From contig NZ_CP009438.1 in the NCBI RefSeq assembly GCF_000761215.1, forward strand, positions 3,155,001 through 3,219,000: a stretch of DNA of 64,000 nucleotides, given 5' to 3'. Source of the DNA: Streptomyces glaucescens (GTDB taxonomy: Bacteria; Actinomycetota; Actinomycetes; Streptomycetales; Streptomycetaceae). Positions 55,691-64,000 of this stretch are shown here, in pieces (position 1 is the first letter of the stretch; each line of letters starts with the position of its first letter). The notes below the pieces were generated by a model. The model did no database searches, had not been told where the DNA came from, and saw nothing but the letters and a program-made list of their open reading frames with translations. A program made the position numbers and the translations under genes.

Positions 55691-56900
55691 CTGCGGGCCA
55701 GTCCTTCCAGTACGTCGGCGAGGGCGAGCACCCCGGCCACGCAGTCGTCCTCGGCCGCGAACTCGGCCGGGGAGTGCGAGACGCCGGTGGGGTTGCGCAC
55801 GAACAGCATGGCGGTCGGGACGGTCCCGGAGAGTATCCCGGCGTCGTGTCCGGCGCCGGTGCCGAGCACGGGCACCTTCAGGTCCGTGTCGCTGCCCAGG
55901 ATGCGGGCGAGTTCGTCGCGCAGCGCGTGGTCGAACTCGACGACGGGCGTGAAGGACTCGCGGACCACGCCGAGGTCGACGCCGTGCGCGGCGGCGTACT
56001 CGCGGGCGGCCTGTTCCACCCCGTTCACCACGGTGTCGAGGGTGTCCTGGTCGGGGGCCCGGGAGTCGAGCCAGCCGCGCACCAGGGACGGGATCGCGTT
56101 GACGCCGTTCGGTTCCACGGCGATCTTCCCGAAGGTGGCGACGGCCCCGGCGAGCCGCGCCTCCCGGCGGGCGGCGAGCACGGTCTCGGCGTACGGCAGC
56201 ATGGGATCGCGCCGGTCGGCGAGCCTGGTGGTGCCCGCGTGGTTGGCCTCGCCCCTGAAGTCGAACCGCCAGCGGCCGTGCGGCCAGATCGCGCTGGCGA
56301 CGCCGACGGCGTCCCCGCTGAGATCCAGGGCGCGCCCCTGCTCGACGTGCAGCTCGACGAAGGCGCCGATCCGGGCCAGCCGGCCGGGGTCCGGTCCGAT
56401 GGCCTCGGGGTCGTGTCCGGCGGCCTCCATGGCCCGCGGGAGGGTGATCCCGTCGGCGTCGGTCAGCCGGTGCGCCTGCTCCGGGGTGAGCTGCCCGGCG
56501 GCGAGCCGGGAGCCCACACAGGCCAGTCCGAAGCGGGCGCCTTCCTCGTCGCCGAAGTTGACGATGCCGAGGGGTTTGCCCACGTCGGCCTCACGGGCCC
56601 TCAGTTCGTCCAGCGCGGCGAAGGAGGACACGATGCCGAGGGGACCGTCGAAGGCACCCCCGTCGGGCACGGAGTCCAGGTGGGAGCCGGTGACGACGGC
56701 GTCTCCGGCCTCGGGGTCCCCGAGCCAGGCCCACTGGTTGCCGTTGCGGTCCACCTCGTACCGCAGTCCGCGCGCCTCGGCCTGCGCCCGGAACCAGGCG
56801 CGGCACTCGGTGTCGGCTCCGGTCCAGGCGTAGCGCCGGTAGCCGCCGGAGGCGGAGCTGCGGCCGATCGGCAGCAGCTCCGCCCACATGCTGTGGAAGC

Positions 56901-56904
<4 letters not shown>
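55687..56904 (-). CDS. M20 family amidohydrolase in the hut operon (annotated as allantoate amidohydrolase-like)
   Basis: A 405-residue zinc amidohydrolase of the allantoate amidohydrolase/N-carbamoyl-L-amino-acid hydrolase group. The metal site is [18 protein letters not shown], then [10 protein letters not shown], then FVELHVEQG; a dimerisation domain follows ([15 protein letters not shown]). Its start overlaps the hutU stop and its end overlaps the hutF start, so it belongs fully to this operon. N-formylglutamate deformylase (the expected last step) is missing in the window, and this enzyme class cleaves N-acyl-type amino acids, so it may do that job. Allantoate as substrate would not fit the context. 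Confidence 0.85.
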
Positions 56905-58565
<1,661 letters not shown>

Positions 58566-58604
58566 GGCGTGCCTCCTGGCGGACGACGATCTGCGTTTCT
58601 ACAG

Positions 58605-58631
58605 CTATTCACATCTTGGGGTTCTGAATAG
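58605..58631 (-). promoter_or_regulatory. inverted repeat in the hutU promoter region
   Basis: CTATTC at 58605-58610 and GAATAG at 58626-58631 form an inverted repeat in an AT-rich stretch 40 bp upstream of hutU, in the divergent gap before the PLP-enzyme gene. Possible repressor operator. Confidence 0.45.
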
Positions 58632-58732
58632 ACCTAGTCAATACATCGGTGTCCCGGCGCGGGCGCGCCGCGGATGTTTCGCTGGAGGCGGGCCCGGGCA
58701 CCGGGCCCGGCGACGACGGGACGGGGGCAGGT

Positions 58733-60163
58733 GTGGCCGACACGAGGAACGACGGCGCCGCACGGGACGGCGCGGACGGCGCCACGCGGGGCGACGAGCG
58801 GGGCGACGAGCAGGGCGACGAGCGGGCGGCCCGCCGGGACGAGGCGGTCCGCGCGGCCGTGGAGCGCGGCCTGCTCGGCCCGGCCACGCCCATCGTCGGG
58901 CTGCTCGACGTCACGGGCATCCGGGAGTCGGCGGCCGAGCTGCGGGCGGCGTTCGACGCGGTGGTGGCGCCGGGCACCCCGGTGCTGCACGCCTTCGCGG
59001 TGAAGGCGACCCCGCTGGTGCCGGTGCTGCGGCTGCTGCGCGAGGAGGGGATCGGCGCGGAGGTGGCGAGCCCCGGCGAGCTGGCCCTGGCCCGGGCGGC
59101 GGGCGTGCCGCCGGAGCGGACGGTGCTGGACTCCCCCGCCAAGACCCCGGCGGAACTGCGTCAGGCGCTGGCGCTGGGCATCGCGGTGAACGCGGACAAC
59201 CCGCAGGAGCTGGCCCGCCTCGACGCCCTGATGGCCTCCGCGCCCAGCCGCTCGCCCCTGGGTCTGCGGGTGAACCCGCAGGTGGGGGCTGGCTCCATCG
59301 AGGCACTCTCCACGGCGACGGCCACCTCCAAGTTCGGGGTGGCGCTGCGCGACGAGGGGGCGCGGGAGTGGGTGGTCCGGGCCTGCGCCGACCGGCCCTG
59401 GCTCACCCGGCTGCACGCGCACACCGGATCACAGGGCGTTCCGCTGCCGCTGATGGCCCGGGGGATCGCCGAGGTGCACGCGCTCGCCGAGGAGATCAAC
59501 CGGCGGATCGGCCGGCCGCAGATCGACACGATCGACATCGGCGGCGGCCTGCCGGTGAACTTCGCCTCGGACGAGACGAGCCCGACGTACGCGCGGTACG
59601 CCCGGCTGCTGCGCGAGGCGGTCCCGGGCCTCTTCGCCGGGCGGTACGGGCTGGTCACCGAGTTCGGGCGGTCCCTGCTGGCCAAGCACGGCACGGTGGT
59701 GGCGCGGGTGGAGTACACCAAGTCGGCGGGCGGGCGCCCGGTGGCGGTGACCCACGCGGGCGTCCAGGTGGCCACCCGCACGGTCTACGCGCCCGCCGCC
59801 TGGCCGCTGCGGATCGCGGCCTACGACGCCGTGGGCCGCCCGAAGCAGGGTCCGCAGGCGGTGCAGGACGTCGCGGGCCCGGCCTGTTTCGCGGGCGACC
59901 TGCTCGCCGAGGCCCGCGCCCTGCCCCTGCTCGAACCGGGCGACTACGCGGCGGCGCTGGACACCGGCGCCTACTACTTCGCGCACCACTACGCGTACAA
60001 CTCGCTGGCCCGGCCCGGCATCCACGGGTTCGCGCCCGACGGCGCGGGCGGGGTGGCCTTCGCGACGGTCCGCGAGCCGCAGACGCTGGAGGAGATCGTG
60101 GCGGAGTCCGGAGGGGCGCGGGCGAACGCGCTCACCACCCTGCGCGGGCCCGGGCGCCCTTGA
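58733..60163 (+). CDS. fold-type III PLP enzyme, diaminopimelate decarboxylase-like
   Basis: A 476-residue PLP-dependent barrel enzyme related to DAP and arginine/ornithine decarboxylases. The PLP lysine is in HAFAVKATPLVPVLR; HTGSQ and IDTIDIGGGLPVNF bind the cofactor phosphate; EFGRSLLAKHGTVVARVEY is the helix before the C-terminal beta domain. LysA has CESGD at the substrate loop; here the matching stretch is PACFAGD, so the substrate is probably not meso-DAP. GTG at 58733 is chosen; an in-frame GTG at 58649 lies 4 nt after a CAATAC -10 and might be a leaderless start. It is divergent from hutU. Confidence 0.8.
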   Translation: MADTRNDGAARDGADGATRGDERGDEQGDERAARRDEAVRAAVERGLLGPATPIVGLLDVTGIRESAAELRAAFDAVVAPGTPVLHAFAVKATPLVPVLRLLREEGIGAEVASPGELALARAAGVPPERTVLDSPAKTPAELRQALALGIAVNADNPQELARLDALMASAPSRSPLGLRVNPQVGAGSIEALSTATATSKFGVALRDEGAREWVVRACADRPWLTRLHAHTGSQGVPLPLMARGIAEVHALAEEINRRIGRPQIDTIDIGGGLPVNFASDETSPTYARYARLLREAVPGLFAGRYGLVTEFGRSLLAKHGTVVARVEYTKSAGGRPVAVTHAGVQVATRTVYAPAAWPLRIAAYDAVGRPKQGPQAVQDVAGPACFAGDLLAEARALPLLEPGDYAAALDTGAYYFAHHYAYNSLARPGIHGFAPDGAGGVAFATVREPQTLEEIVAESGGARANALTTLRGPGRP

Positions 60164-60182
60164 CGCGCACCGCTCGGTTCGC

Positions 60183-60199
60183 CGTTCAACTGACGTGAA
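60183..60199. promoter_or_regulatory. GTTCA-N7-TGAAC inverted repeat before the Roadblock operon
   Basis: GTTCAACTGACGTGAAC lies in the 171-bp gap between the PLP enzyme and the first Roadblock-type gene, followed by TTGACC and TAGTAC sequences that could be promoter elements. Confidence 0.35.
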
Positions 60200-60334
60200 C
60201 ACATGGGCAGTTGACCCACACTAGTACGCCCGGCGCATGTTCCTGCGGAAAATGCCGGAACCCTCACCCGTCCTCTCCACAGAGCGTAGTTTCGGCGTCA
60301 CTCGACCGAAGGACAGGCGGGGAGGGGAGTCAGC

Positions 60335-60727
60335 GTGCCCGGGATCGACGAGTGCCTGCTGGATGCGATGCGGTTGCCCGGTGCCCGGGGCGCGGCGCTG
60401 GTGGACTGGACGAGCGGGCTCGCGCTCGGTGTCGTCGGGGAGTTCCCGGGCGGCGACGCGGAGGCGGCCTGCGCGGAGTCCGCGGAGCTGGCCCGGCTCG
60501 CCGCCGAGCACAAGACGTTCGCCCCGGACGGCGGTCCGGGCGCGGCCGATCCACCGGTCGAGGACCTGCTGATCAGCAACCGCGACTCCTACCACGTCCT
60601 GCGGTTCGTGCCGACGTCGTTCGACAGCACGGTGTTCCTGCACGTGTGGCTCGGCCGCGCGGACGGCAACCTCGCCCTGGCCCGGATCCGGCTGGGCGAA
60701 CTGGCCGGACGGCTGGTCCTGGGATGA
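60335..60727 (+). CDS. Roadblock/LC7-like protein 1
   Basis: A 130-residue protein. The segment RGAALVDWTSGLALGVVGEF is clearly homologous to the matching part of Roadblock protein 3 at 62209-62583 (TGVALVDYTSGMALGTLG), and LLISNRDSYHVLRFVP corresponds to its second strand. The Roadblock/LC7 fold is a small alpha/beta dimerisation scaffold that in bacteria controls Ras-like GTPases (MglB) or sits in Streptomyces conservons. GTG at 60335 has GGGGAGGGGAG upstream. Its stop overlaps the next start (ATGA). First gene of a four-gene operon. Confidence 0.75.
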   Translation: MPGIDECLLDAMRLPGARGAALVDWTSGLALGVVGEFPGGDAEAACAESAELARLAAEHKTFAPDGGPGAADPPVEDLLISNRDSYHVLRFVPTSFDSTVFLHVWLGRADGNLALARIRLGELAGRLVLG

Positions 60728-61725
60728 GCGCCGTCGGCACCACTCCGCCGCCCCTGCCGGTGCGGGACCGTGCGGGCGCCCCGGCGCGGGCGGCTTCCGG
60801 TCCGTCGCCGATGCTGTCCCGGCTCGCCGCCGAGCGCGCCACCGGCGTCCTGGTCCGCGAGCGCGGCGCCCTCCACCTCGTCGAGGGCGGCGTGGCGCAC
60901 GCCGAGAGCCCGGCCGCTCCCGGCCTCGACGTGCTCCTGACGGCCCACGGCACGCTGGACTCCGCCGCCTGGCGGGAGGCGGCGGACCGGGCCGGGGCGG
61001 ACGCCGGGCGGCTGCTGGTGGCGGGCGGGCGGCTCCCCGCGGGCGCGCTGGAGCTGTGCCGGCTGGCCGCACTGTTCGACGCCGCGTACTTCGTGCTCGC
61101 GCCGAGCAGCGCGCCCGGGCGGTTCCGCTACGGCGACCCCGGGGCGCCCGCCGGGTTCCGCCCGGTGCCGGTGGCCGACGTGGAGCGGGAGACCCTGCGC
61201 CGGCGGGAGCTGCTGCACCGCATCTGGCCCGATCCGCGCGCCGACACCGCCGCGCTGATCCGCCCTGACCCCTCGGGCGGCCGGGCGCCGTCGCCCCGGC
61301 AGCAGGCGGTGCTGGCCCTGGTGGACGGGGTCCGCACGGCCGCGGACATCGCCCGGGAGCTGGGCAGGCACGGCTTCCACACCCTGGTCGACGTCCGCCG
61401 CCTCGCGGCCACCGGTCTGGTGGCCCCGCTCGATCCGCCGCCGCGCGATCCACCCCGGCTCACCCCGCCACCACCCGCCCCACCGCCGCTCACGCCCCTG
61501 CCCGCCCCACCGCTCACGCCACCGCTCCCCGCGCCGCCGCACACCCCTCCCCTCCCCTCCGGACCGGCCGCCCCGCCACCGGTCCAGCCGCCACCGGTCC
61601 AGCCGCCACCCACCCCGCCGCACCCTCCCCAGTCCCCGCCGCCCGCCGAGAGCCGCCTGCCCGAGTTCACCGACCCCGACATCGCCCTGCTGAAGAGGCT
61701 CAGGGATGCGCTGGAGGCCCTTTGA
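60724..61725 (+). CDS. DUF4388-like regulatory protein with proline-rich linker
   Basis: A 333-residue protein. Residues about 28-130 resemble the DUF4388/PATAN class of bacterial signalling adaptors (SPMLSRLAAERATGVLVRERGALHLVEGGV). About 190-240 look like a winged helix (AVLALVDGVRTAADIAREL, then VDVRRLAATGLV). A long Pro/Thr/Ala-rich linker (about 243-310) leads to a short conserved C-terminal helix (DPDIALLKRLRDALEAL). ATG at 60724 overlaps the upstream stop, so the two are coupled. With three Roadblock proteins around it, it is probably an effector or adaptor of their complex. Function unknown. Confidence 0.7.
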   Translation: MSAVGTTPPPLPVRDRAGAPARAASGPSPMLSRLAAERATGVLVRERGALHLVEGGVAHAESPAAPGLDVLLTAHGTLDSAAWREAADRAGADAGRLLVAGGRLPAGALELCRLAALFDAAYFVLAPSSAPGRFRYGDPGAPAGFRPVPVADVERETLRRRELLHRIWPDPRADTAALIRPDPSGGRAPSPRQQAVLALVDGVRTAADIARELGRHGFHTLVDVRRLAATGLVAPLDPPPRDPPRLTPPPPAPPPLTPLPAPPLTPPLPAPPHTPPLPSGPAAPPPVQPPPVQPPPTPPHPPQSPPPAESRLPEFTDPDIALLKRLRDALEAL

Positions 61726-61771
61726 ACGGCACCGATCGCCCGCCTGTCCACACGCCGAGAGGAGCGCTCCG

Positions 61772-62233
61772 ATGGCGGCCGAGTCCGGCATCCTCGACGA
61801 ACTGCACCGGCTGAGGGCCCGGATGCCCCAGCTGACCGGTGCCCTCGCGGCCAGCGTGGACGGCCTCGTCCTCGCGCACGACACCCCCGGGGTCGAACCG
61901 GACGGCCTGGCCGCGCTCACCGCGGCGTCGCTGGGCGTCGCGGTACGGCTCGCCGACGCCACCGGCCGGGGCGGGCTGCGCGAGCTGCTCGTGCGGGGCG
62001 AGCACGGCTATGTGGCGACCTACGCGGCGGGCCGTACCGCCGTGCTCACGCTGCTTTCGCAGGACCGCGTCAACGTCGGCCGCCTCCACCTGGAGGGCCG
62101 CAGGGCCGGGGCCCGCATCGGCGAACTCCTCGAGTCCGCCGTCCCCGCCCGCCCCGATCCCCGCCCCGTCACCGAGAACCGAGAACCGGCAACCGAGAGG
62201 ACACCACCATGGCGAACACCGAGACCGCGCTGA
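61772..62233 (+). CDS. Roadblock/LC7 domain protein 2
   Basis: A 153-residue protein. ILDELHRLRARMPQLTGALAASVDGLVLAHDT is a typical Roadblock/LC7 N-terminal helix and strand; the fold continues through LLVRGEHGYVATYAAG. The C-terminal 35 residues are disordered and are encoded over the start of the next gene (25-nt overlap). AGGAG lies eight bases before ATG at 61772. It is distinct from proteins 1 and 3, which resemble each other more. Likely partner of the other operon products. Confidence 0.83.
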   Translation: MAAESGILDELHRLRARMPQLTGALAASVDGLVLAHDTPGVEPDGLAALTAASLGVAVRLADATGRGGLRELLVRGEHGYVATYAAGRTAVLTLLSQDRVNVGRLHLEGRRAGARIGELLESAVPARPDPRPVTENREPATERTPPWRTPRPR

Positions 62234-62583
62234 AGGAAGCACTCGCCTCGATCGAGGGCGCCACCGGCGTCGCGCTCGTCGACTACACCAGCGGCATGGC
62301 GCTGGGCACGCTGGGCGGCGGCAAGAGCTTCGACCTGAACGTCGCCGCCGCGGGCAACACGGACGTGGTGCGCGCCAAGATGCGCACCATGGAGCACCTC
62401 GGCCTGAAGAGCGAGATCGAGGACATCCTGATCACGCTGTCCGACCAGTACCACCTGATCCGGCTGCTCAAGGGCCGCGGCGGCAACGGGCTCTTCCTCT
62501 ACCTCGCCCTCGACAGCAAGCGGGCCAACCTGGCGATGGCCCGCCACCAGCTGAAGAAGATCGAGGAGGAACTGGAGGTCTGA
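62209..62583 (+). CDS. Roadblock/LC7-like protein 3
   Basis: A 124-residue protein with GATGVALVDYTSGMALGTLGGG, then SEIEDILITLSDQYHLIRLL and a C-terminal helix (ANLAMARHQLKKIEEELEV). It is a compact Roadblock-fold subunit without tail. ATG at 62209 has AGAGGA eight bases upstream, inside the 3' end of protein 2. Last gene of the operon. No GTPase gene is present nearby, so these may pair with a GTPase encoded elsewhere or work without one. Confidence 0.82.
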   Translation: MANTETALKEALASIEGATGVALVDYTSGMALGTLGGGKSFDLNVAAAGNTDVVRAKMRTMEHLGLKSEIEDILITLSDQYHLIRLLKGRGGNGLFLYLALDSKRANLAMARHQLKKIEEELEV

Positions 62584-62610
62584 CGCACCCCACCGGCCGG
62601 GCCCGGCCGG

Positions 62611-63252
62611 TCAGACCAGTGCCGCGCTGCGGCGGCGCGCCCCGCCCGGGACCGCGCCGCGGCGGCGCGCCTCACCCCGGACCGCGCCGCGGCGGCGCGC
62701 CCCGCCCGGGGCCGCGTCGCCCGCCGCGATGCCGGTGCTCCGGTACGCCTTGACGGTCCGGCCGGCCGGCCGCCCGCCGCGCGCCAGCCAGTCCACCCGC
62801 ACCCACAGCAGTTCCTCCCGGGTCCGCTCCAGACGGCCGAGCCACGCCGCCTTCAGCCACAGCCCGGCCCCGCACCCGGCGAGCAGCAGCCCGCCGGCCA
62901 CCGGCACCGCGGCATTGGCGCCCAGCGCCGCGAGGAACCCGAGCAGCAGCCACCAGCGGTGCCCGCGCCGCCAGGCCCGGGCCGTCACGGCGCGGTCCTG
63001 GAGGACGTCGTTGCGGCCCGCCCGGGCCGCCCCGCGGGCCAGCGCCGCGTAGCGCCGCCGGCGGACCACGGCGACCACCGCCGCGGCCACGAGGAACAGC
63101 GCGGCACCGGCGTACACCCCGATCCGCCGGCCCGTCGCTCCCGGGACGAACAGACCGGCCCCGGCCGCGCAGACGCCCAGCCACCACAGCGGTGCGGCGC
63201 CCGCCCGTACGACGACCGCCGACCGAGCCAGTCCCTGACCTCCGCGTGCCAC
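62611..63252 (-). CDS. predicted membrane protein with repeat-encoded tail
   Basis: A 213-residue protein with four hydrophobic helices (PLWWLGVCAAGAGLFV, GVYAGAALFLVAAAVVAVV, WWLLLGFLAALGANAAVPV, GGLLLAGCGAGLWLKAAWL) and basic loops. The C-terminal 30 residues are a 10-residue repeat of type GARRRGAVPG, encoded by a 30-bp tandem repeat. GTG at 63252 has GAGGAGG six bases upstream. I do not recognise the family. It is convergent with the Roadblock operon, 27 bp away. Confidence 0.72.
   Translation of the reverse strand: MARGGQGLARSAVVVRAGAAPLWWLGVCAAGAGLFVPGATGRRIGVYAGAALFLVAAAVVAVVRRRRYAALARGAARAGRNDVLQDRAVTARAWRRGHRWWLLLGFLAALGANAAVPVAGGLLLAGCGAGLWLKAAWLGRLERTREELLWVRVDWLARGGRPAGRTVKAYRSTGIAAGDAAPGGARRRGAVRGEARRRGAVPGGARRRSAALV
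62631..62720. repeat. three tandem 30-bp repeats at the 3' end of a membrane-protein gene
   Basis: GGCGGCGCGC recurs at 62631, 62661 and 62691 with nearly identical 20-bp intervals (CCCGCCCGGGACCGCGCCGC or close variants). In frame it encodes a basic decapeptide three times. Confidence 0.85.
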
Positions 63253-63358
63253 GTTCCGCCTCCTCGTCGTCCGGCACAGTGCTGACGGCCCGGCAGGTTA
63301 GCGCCGGAACCTGAGACGAGTCTGAGAACGCGCGCCCGCGGGGCCGTCCGCCCTCCGG

Positions 63359-64000
63359 CTACTCCACGAACAGGCCCCGGGCCGCCGCCCGCGTGTCGAA
63401 CTCCTCCAGCCTGGCCTGCGCCTCCGGCAGCCCGTCGCACATCGCCTCCAGCAGCACCCGCCCCAGCAGCATCGGCGCGCAGGCGGTGTCGAAGGCGAGC
63501 CCGGTGCCGACGGCGGCGGGCAGCAGCAGGTCGGAGACCTTGGCGACGGGGGCGAACGCGGAGTCGGCGACCGTCACCACGGTCAGGCCCGCTTCCCTGG
63601 CGTAGCCGAGGGTGTCCACGACCTCGCGCGGGTGGCGGGGCAGCGCGAAGCAGAGCAGGGCGCTCGCGCCCGCGCGCACGGCGCCGTCGATCCGGTCGTG
63701 GATCATGGTGCCGCCCTCGTTGAGCAGCCGTACGTCGGGGTGGACCTTGGCGGCGAAGTAGGCGAAGCCGTGCGCCTGGGCGGCGGCGGCCCGCAGGCCG
63801 AGGACGGGCAGCGGTCGGCTGGCGGCGAGGACCCGGCCCGCGCGCTGCACCGGCCGGGGATCGGCCAGCGCGTCGGCGAGGTGCCGGAGGTTCTCGATCT
63901 CGGCCTCGACGGCCTGCTGGTACTCGTTGAACTCCCCGGCGTCCGGGACCTGTTCGGCGGGGACGACCTCGCGCAGGTGGCGCCGGAGGGCCGGGTAGCC
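63359..64000 (-). CDS. MurR/RpiR family transcriptional regulator (partial, runs off the window)
   Basis: The C-terminal 213 residues of a sugar-phosphate-responsive regulator; the N-terminal HTH lies beyond the window edge. The visible part is the SIS domain: VLGLRAAAAQAHGFAYFAAKVH, then GASALLCFALPRHPREVVDTLGYAREAGLTVVTVADS and VSDLLLPAAVGTGLAFDT. The frame is open through to base 64000 (reading GYPALRRHLREVVP at the edge). RpiR proteins usually control amino-sugar or pentose genes; the target is unknown. Confidence 0.85.
   Translation of the reverse strand, partial: GYPALRRHLREVVPAEQVPDAGEFNEYQQAVEAEIENLRHLADALADPRPVQRAGRVLAASRPLPVLGLRAAAAQAHGFAYFAAKVHPDVRLLNEGGTMIHDRIDGAVRAGASALLCFALPRHPREVVDTLGYAREAGLTVVTVADSAFAPVAKVSDLLLPAAVGTGLAFDTACAPMLLGRVLLEAMCDGLPEAQARLEEFDTRAAARGLFVE

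Overview
The window is chromosomal DNA from a Streptomyces-like actinomycete. GC content is very high, third codon positions are almost all G or C, and GTG and TTG starts are common. There is a sporulation-type whiB, a coenzyme F420 pathway, a SigB/F-type sigma factor with anti-sigma and anti-anti-sigma partners, and a perfect core match to the DasR operator. The gene order (ahcY, manA, SIS protein, phosphomannomutase, DUF3499, metallopeptidase, whiB, fbiA-fbiB, GDP-mannose pyrophosphorylase, LCP and TIGR03089, acyl-CoA dehydrogenase, purE-purK, GtrA) follows an ancient actinobacterial block that Mycobacterium tuberculosis also carries (sahH to the purK region). Most of the window is therefore core chromosome. 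I see no prophage, insertion sequence, tRNA, rRNA or CRISPR array.

Layout. 1-9.3 kb: RDD membrane protein, a hypothetical gene, ahcY with a structured leader, a CDF metal transporter, and mannose metabolism (manA, SIS protein, Trm112-like protein, phosphomannomutase). 9.3-20.7 kb: DUF3499, a zincin-like protein, a coupled DUF5719/giant glycosyltransferase pair, whiB, a cysteine dioxygenase behind a cysteine-rich leader peptide, fbiA-fbiB, and a HhH-GPD DNA glycosylase. 20.9-34.8 kb: cell-envelope region with GDP-mannose pyrophosphorylase, a secreted PGRP amidase with an internal minisatellite, TIGR03089, five LytR-CpsA-Psr (LCP) proteins and a second glycosyltransferase. 34.8-43.7 kb: acyl-CoA dehydrogenase, UDP-glucose dehydrogenase, a CGNR regulator divergent from two VOC proteins, a degenerate and an intact M19 dipeptidase flanking a MerR regulator, and purE-purK. 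43.9-52.8 kb: GtrA, a two-component system, a POT peptide transporter with a DasR-type operator, a sigma/anti-sigma/STAS module, and a sigma-like protein fused to a zinc motif, a membrane helix and a ricin-type lectin domain. 53-64 kb: histidine-utilisation operon (hutU, M20 amidohydrolase, hutF, hutI), a LysA-like PLP enzyme, an operon of three Roadblock/LC7-type proteins, a membrane protein, and a truncated RpiR regulator.

How the parts fit. The mannose genes supply mannose-1-phosphate and GDP-mannose, and with ugd and the glycosyltransferases they feed envelope glycans. LCP proteins attach such polymers to peptidoglycan. The hut operon is closed by stop/start overlaps and would convert urocanate to glutamate by the formylglutamate route. 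Several genes have a -10-like hexamer 4-8 nt before the start and no Shine-Dalgarno, which suggests leaderless transcripts.

The strongest candidates for new biology are the Cys-rich leader ORF before cysteine dioxygenase, the sigma/zinc-motif/lectin fusion, the M19 pseudo-dipeptidase beside its active paralogue, the DasR-type site before the peptide transporter, and the Roadblock operon. A recurring oddity is short tandem duplication across the 3' ends of minus-strand genes.
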